A DNA stretch of 43,619 nucleotides, from assembly GCA_028819345.1 (NCBI GenBank), contig JAPPLW010000031.1:1-43619 (forward strand). Reading direction: 5' to 3'. Each line of letters begins with the position of its first letter. Position 1 is the first letter of the stretch. Below, one piece after another: positions 41,886 through 43,619 of this stretch. The notes under the pieces were generated by a model. The model was not told the DNA's origin. It did no database searches and saw only the letters and a list, made by a program, of their open reading frames with translations. Source of the stretch: a bacterium (GTDB lineage Bacteria > Actinomycetota > Acidimicrobiia > Spongiisociales > ZC4RG35). Both the position numbers and the translations under genes were made by a program.

Positions 41886-43619
41886 TCAGGCCCTCATCCG
41901 CTCGTTGCCGGGGTCGAAGAGCGGAGTGCTTCCGACCACGGCCACCTTTACCGGATACAACTCGTTCATGTACATGACCGCCAGATCCCGGCCTTCCACC
42001 GCATGCTCGGGCGGCAGGTAGGCCAACAGCAGGTACTTGCCCACCGACGGTCCGTTCCCGGCGCTGGTGACGTAGGAGGGACGGCCGTGGCTGTCGGTGA
42101 TGCGCTCTCCGTCGGCGGTGAGGATGGGCTCGTTGCCGCCCATGTAGCGCTCGATGCCCGACGCCGAGGTGTGGTCCTCCACGGTGAGGGTGCACAGGAT
42201 CGTGGCCGGGTCCTCGGCGCGCGCCTGCAGGTAGGGTCCCTTGCCGATGAAATCGGCCCTCTTGATCTTGGGGCGGGCCAGTCCGGCTTCCACCGGGTTG
42301 TACTCCGACTCCAACTCGGCGCCCATCAGGCGGTAGCCCTTCTCGAGGCGCCCGGTGGTTCCGTACACGCCGATGCCCACCGGGACGACCCCCCACTCCT
42401 GGCCGGCTTCCCACAGCATGTCCCACAACTGGAGGCCCTGTTCCATGGAAACTGAGATCTCCCATCCCAACTCTCCCACATAGGAGATACGAAGCATGAG
42501 GGTGTCGATTCCCCTCAGGTTGACCTCCCTGACCGATCCGTAGGGAAAGCCCTGGTGGGAAACGTCGTCGGAGGTGAGACTCTCGATGACTTTCCGGGCA
42601 TTAGGCCCCCACAGACCCACCGTCGACACCCCTGAGGTGTTGTCGACGAAAGTCACGGACCCGTCGTCGGGCAGGTGCTTGCGGAACCAGTAGCGGTCCC
42701 GGGCGCCGTCGCCTCCACCGCTGATCACCCGGTAGTGGTGCTCGCCGAGACGGAGGATGGTGAGATCGGCCCGGAAACCCCCGGTCTCGGTTAGGAGAGG
42801 CGTGTAGACGGCGCGTCCCACCCGCACATCGCACTGGTTGACGGCCATCTTCTGGATGTAGTCGACCACGCCGGGTCCGGTGATGTCGAAGATGGCGAAG
42901 GCGGTCAGGTCCACCATCCCCACGCTCTCGCGCATGGCGAGATGCTCGGCATTGATGATCGGCGACCACCAACGGGCGTCCCATTCGTGTTCGCGCCCCT
43001 CGACGCCGTACTTCTCCACCAGGGGGGCGTTGACCTCGTACCACTGGGGCCTCTCCCATCCTCCCGCCTCGTAGAACACCGCTCCCAGTTCCACCTGGCG
43101 CGGGTAGGCGGGAACCGTGCGGACCCTCCGGTTGGACTCCCACTGCTCGCGGGGGTGCACTATGCCGTACGTCTTGTTGAAGTGCTCGGAGCACCGGGCG
43201 TAGATGTGGTGGTTGTTCCGGGCGTACCGGTAGAAACGGGCGATGTCGGAGGAGTGGGGGTCGTTCTCCGGATACCCCTGGGTCATCCACTCGGCGATCA
43301 TCTTCCCCACGCCGGGTCCCTCCTTGATCCACACCGCCGCCGCCGACCACAGGTTCTTGACCTCCACGGTCTCGCCCAGGAGAGGCATGGCGTCGGGGGT
43401 GAGGGACAGGAGGCCGTTGATGGCGTAACGGATCTCGGCTTGGGAGAGGATCTCGGGCATCAACTCCAGGGCGTGTTCCATCTGCAGGTCGAAGTCCTCG
43501 TCCGTGAAGGGCAACTCGGTGGGGGAGAGGAGAGACTCTCCCAGGGACGGGATGTCATCGGGAAGGTGGAAGATCGGACGGTGGGCGTAGGAGCCGACCT
43601 CCATGGACCCGGCGGTCTG
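41886..43619 (-). CDS. Dimethylglycine/sarcosine dehydrogenase-like protein (5' end beyond the window)
   Basis: The 3' 577 codons of a larger gene; the frame is open through the right edge, so the N-terminal part is missing from view. The first visible residues (GSYAHRPIFHLPDD, then INGLLSLTPDAMPLLGET and WSAAAVWIKEGPGVGK) are the end of a DAO-type FAD domain. From about 230 on, a GcvT-like folate-binding domain follows (ESVGMVDLTAFAIFDITGPG, RISYVGELGWEISV, IGVYGTTGRLEKGYR). This layout is that of dimethylglycine and sarcosine dehydrogenases, which demethylate N-methyl amines onto tetrahydrofolate with electrons to ETF. The neighbouring etfBA and betaine importer support that role. The exact methylamine is not certain. 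Confidence 0.85.
   Translation of the reverse strand, partial: QTAGSMEVGSYAHRPIFHLPDDIPSLGESLLSPTELPFTDEDFDLQMEHALELMPEILSQAEIRYAINGLLSLTPDAMPLLGETVEVKNLWSAAAVWIKEGPGVGKMIAEWMTQGYPENDPHSSDIARFYRYARNNHHIYARCSEHFNKTYGIVHPREQWESNRRVRTVPAYPRQVELGAVFYEAGGWERPQWYEVNAPLVEKYGVEGREHEWDARWWSPIINAEHLAMRESVGMVDLTAFAIFDITGPGVVDYIQKMAVNQCDVRVGRAVYTPLLTETGGFRADLTILRLGEHHYRVISGGGDGARDRYWFRKHLPDDGSVTFVDNTSGVSTVGLWGPNARKVIESLTSDDVSHQGFPYGSVREVNLRGIDTLMLRISYVGELGWEISVSMEQGLQLWDMLWEAGQEWGVVPVGIGVYGTTGRLEKGYRLMGAELESEYNPVEAGLARPKIKRADFIGKGPYLQARAEDPATILCTLTVEDHTSASGIERYMGGNEPILTADGERITDSHGRPSYVTSAGNGPSVGKYLLLAYLPPEHAVEGRDLAVMYMNELYPVKVAVVGSTPLFDPGNERMRA

Noticed and set aside
1-43619. CRISPR arrays, tRNA or rRNA genes
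   Set aside because: No regularly spaced repeats and no cloverleaf or rRNA-like sequence were seen while reading both strands.

Overview
The window looks like a chromosomal segment of a high-GC actinobacterium, probably an uncultured member of the Acidimicrobiia. The lipoproteins carry the 'AACGDD…TTAAP…' type of lipobox and Thr/Ala/Pro linker that is common in that class, genes are densely packed with 1- or 4-base stop/start overlaps, and GTG/TTG starts are frequent. Carnitine/betaine-type genes, a formylglycine sulfatase and a defence-type island together suggest a marine or host-associated heterotroph. That is inference; no rRNA or other taxonomic marker is present.

Region 1 (1-7.9 kb) has visibly lower GC than the rest and looks like a defence or mobile island. 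It starts with the repeated end of an IS21-like element that has cut away all but the 3' end of a DNA methyltransferase gene. This is followed by a translationally coupled PLD-SNF2 helicase, an unknown protein with a possible PD-(D/E)xK motif, a UvrD-like helicase and, convergently, a DUF1883-TIR protein.

Region 2 (8.0-21.6 kb, all on the minus strand) is one long operon-like array. In order of transcription it encodes a thiolase-fold protein without its nucleophilic cysteine, a DUF35 partner, a sugar epimerase/isomerase, DhaK, DhaL, a fucose-isomerase-like protein, a LacD-type aldolase, a nucleoside hydrolase, a zinc alcohol dehydrogenase, an ABC importer (two permeases and an ATPase), an MFS carrier and a nucleoside phosphorylase. 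I read it as an uptake and breakdown pathway in which a sugar, perhaps released from a nucleoside, is isomerised to a ketose, phosphorylated by DhaKL and split by the aldolase. This parallels the FucI-FucK-FucA route and the DHAP shunt but uses other enzyme families.

Region 3 (21.9-31.5 kb) holds an arylsulfatase divergent from an enolase-superfamily enzyme, a VapB-like antitoxin with what looks like the stub of its toxin, a YnjB-like binding lipoprotein that could serve the region 2 importer, a ThDP enzyme, a DNase I-fold phosphatase/nuclease and the first of two paralogous MFS carriers.

Region 4 (31.7-43.6 kb, minus strand) is a quaternary-amine block: the second MFS paralogue, a CaiD-like carnitinyl-CoA dehydratase, a glycine betaine/carnitine-type ABC importer, EtfA and EtfB, and the 3' part of a dimethylglycine/sarcosine dehydrogenase-like gene that runs off the window. 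The importer is odd in two ways. Its binding protein is a tandem fusion of two almost identical domains from a roughly 0.9 kb DNA duplication, and its permease carries an extra C-terminal membrane domain of about 370 residues. Together these genes would import carnitine or betaine, dehydrate carnitinyl-CoA, and demethylate betaine-derived amines with electrons passing to ETF.
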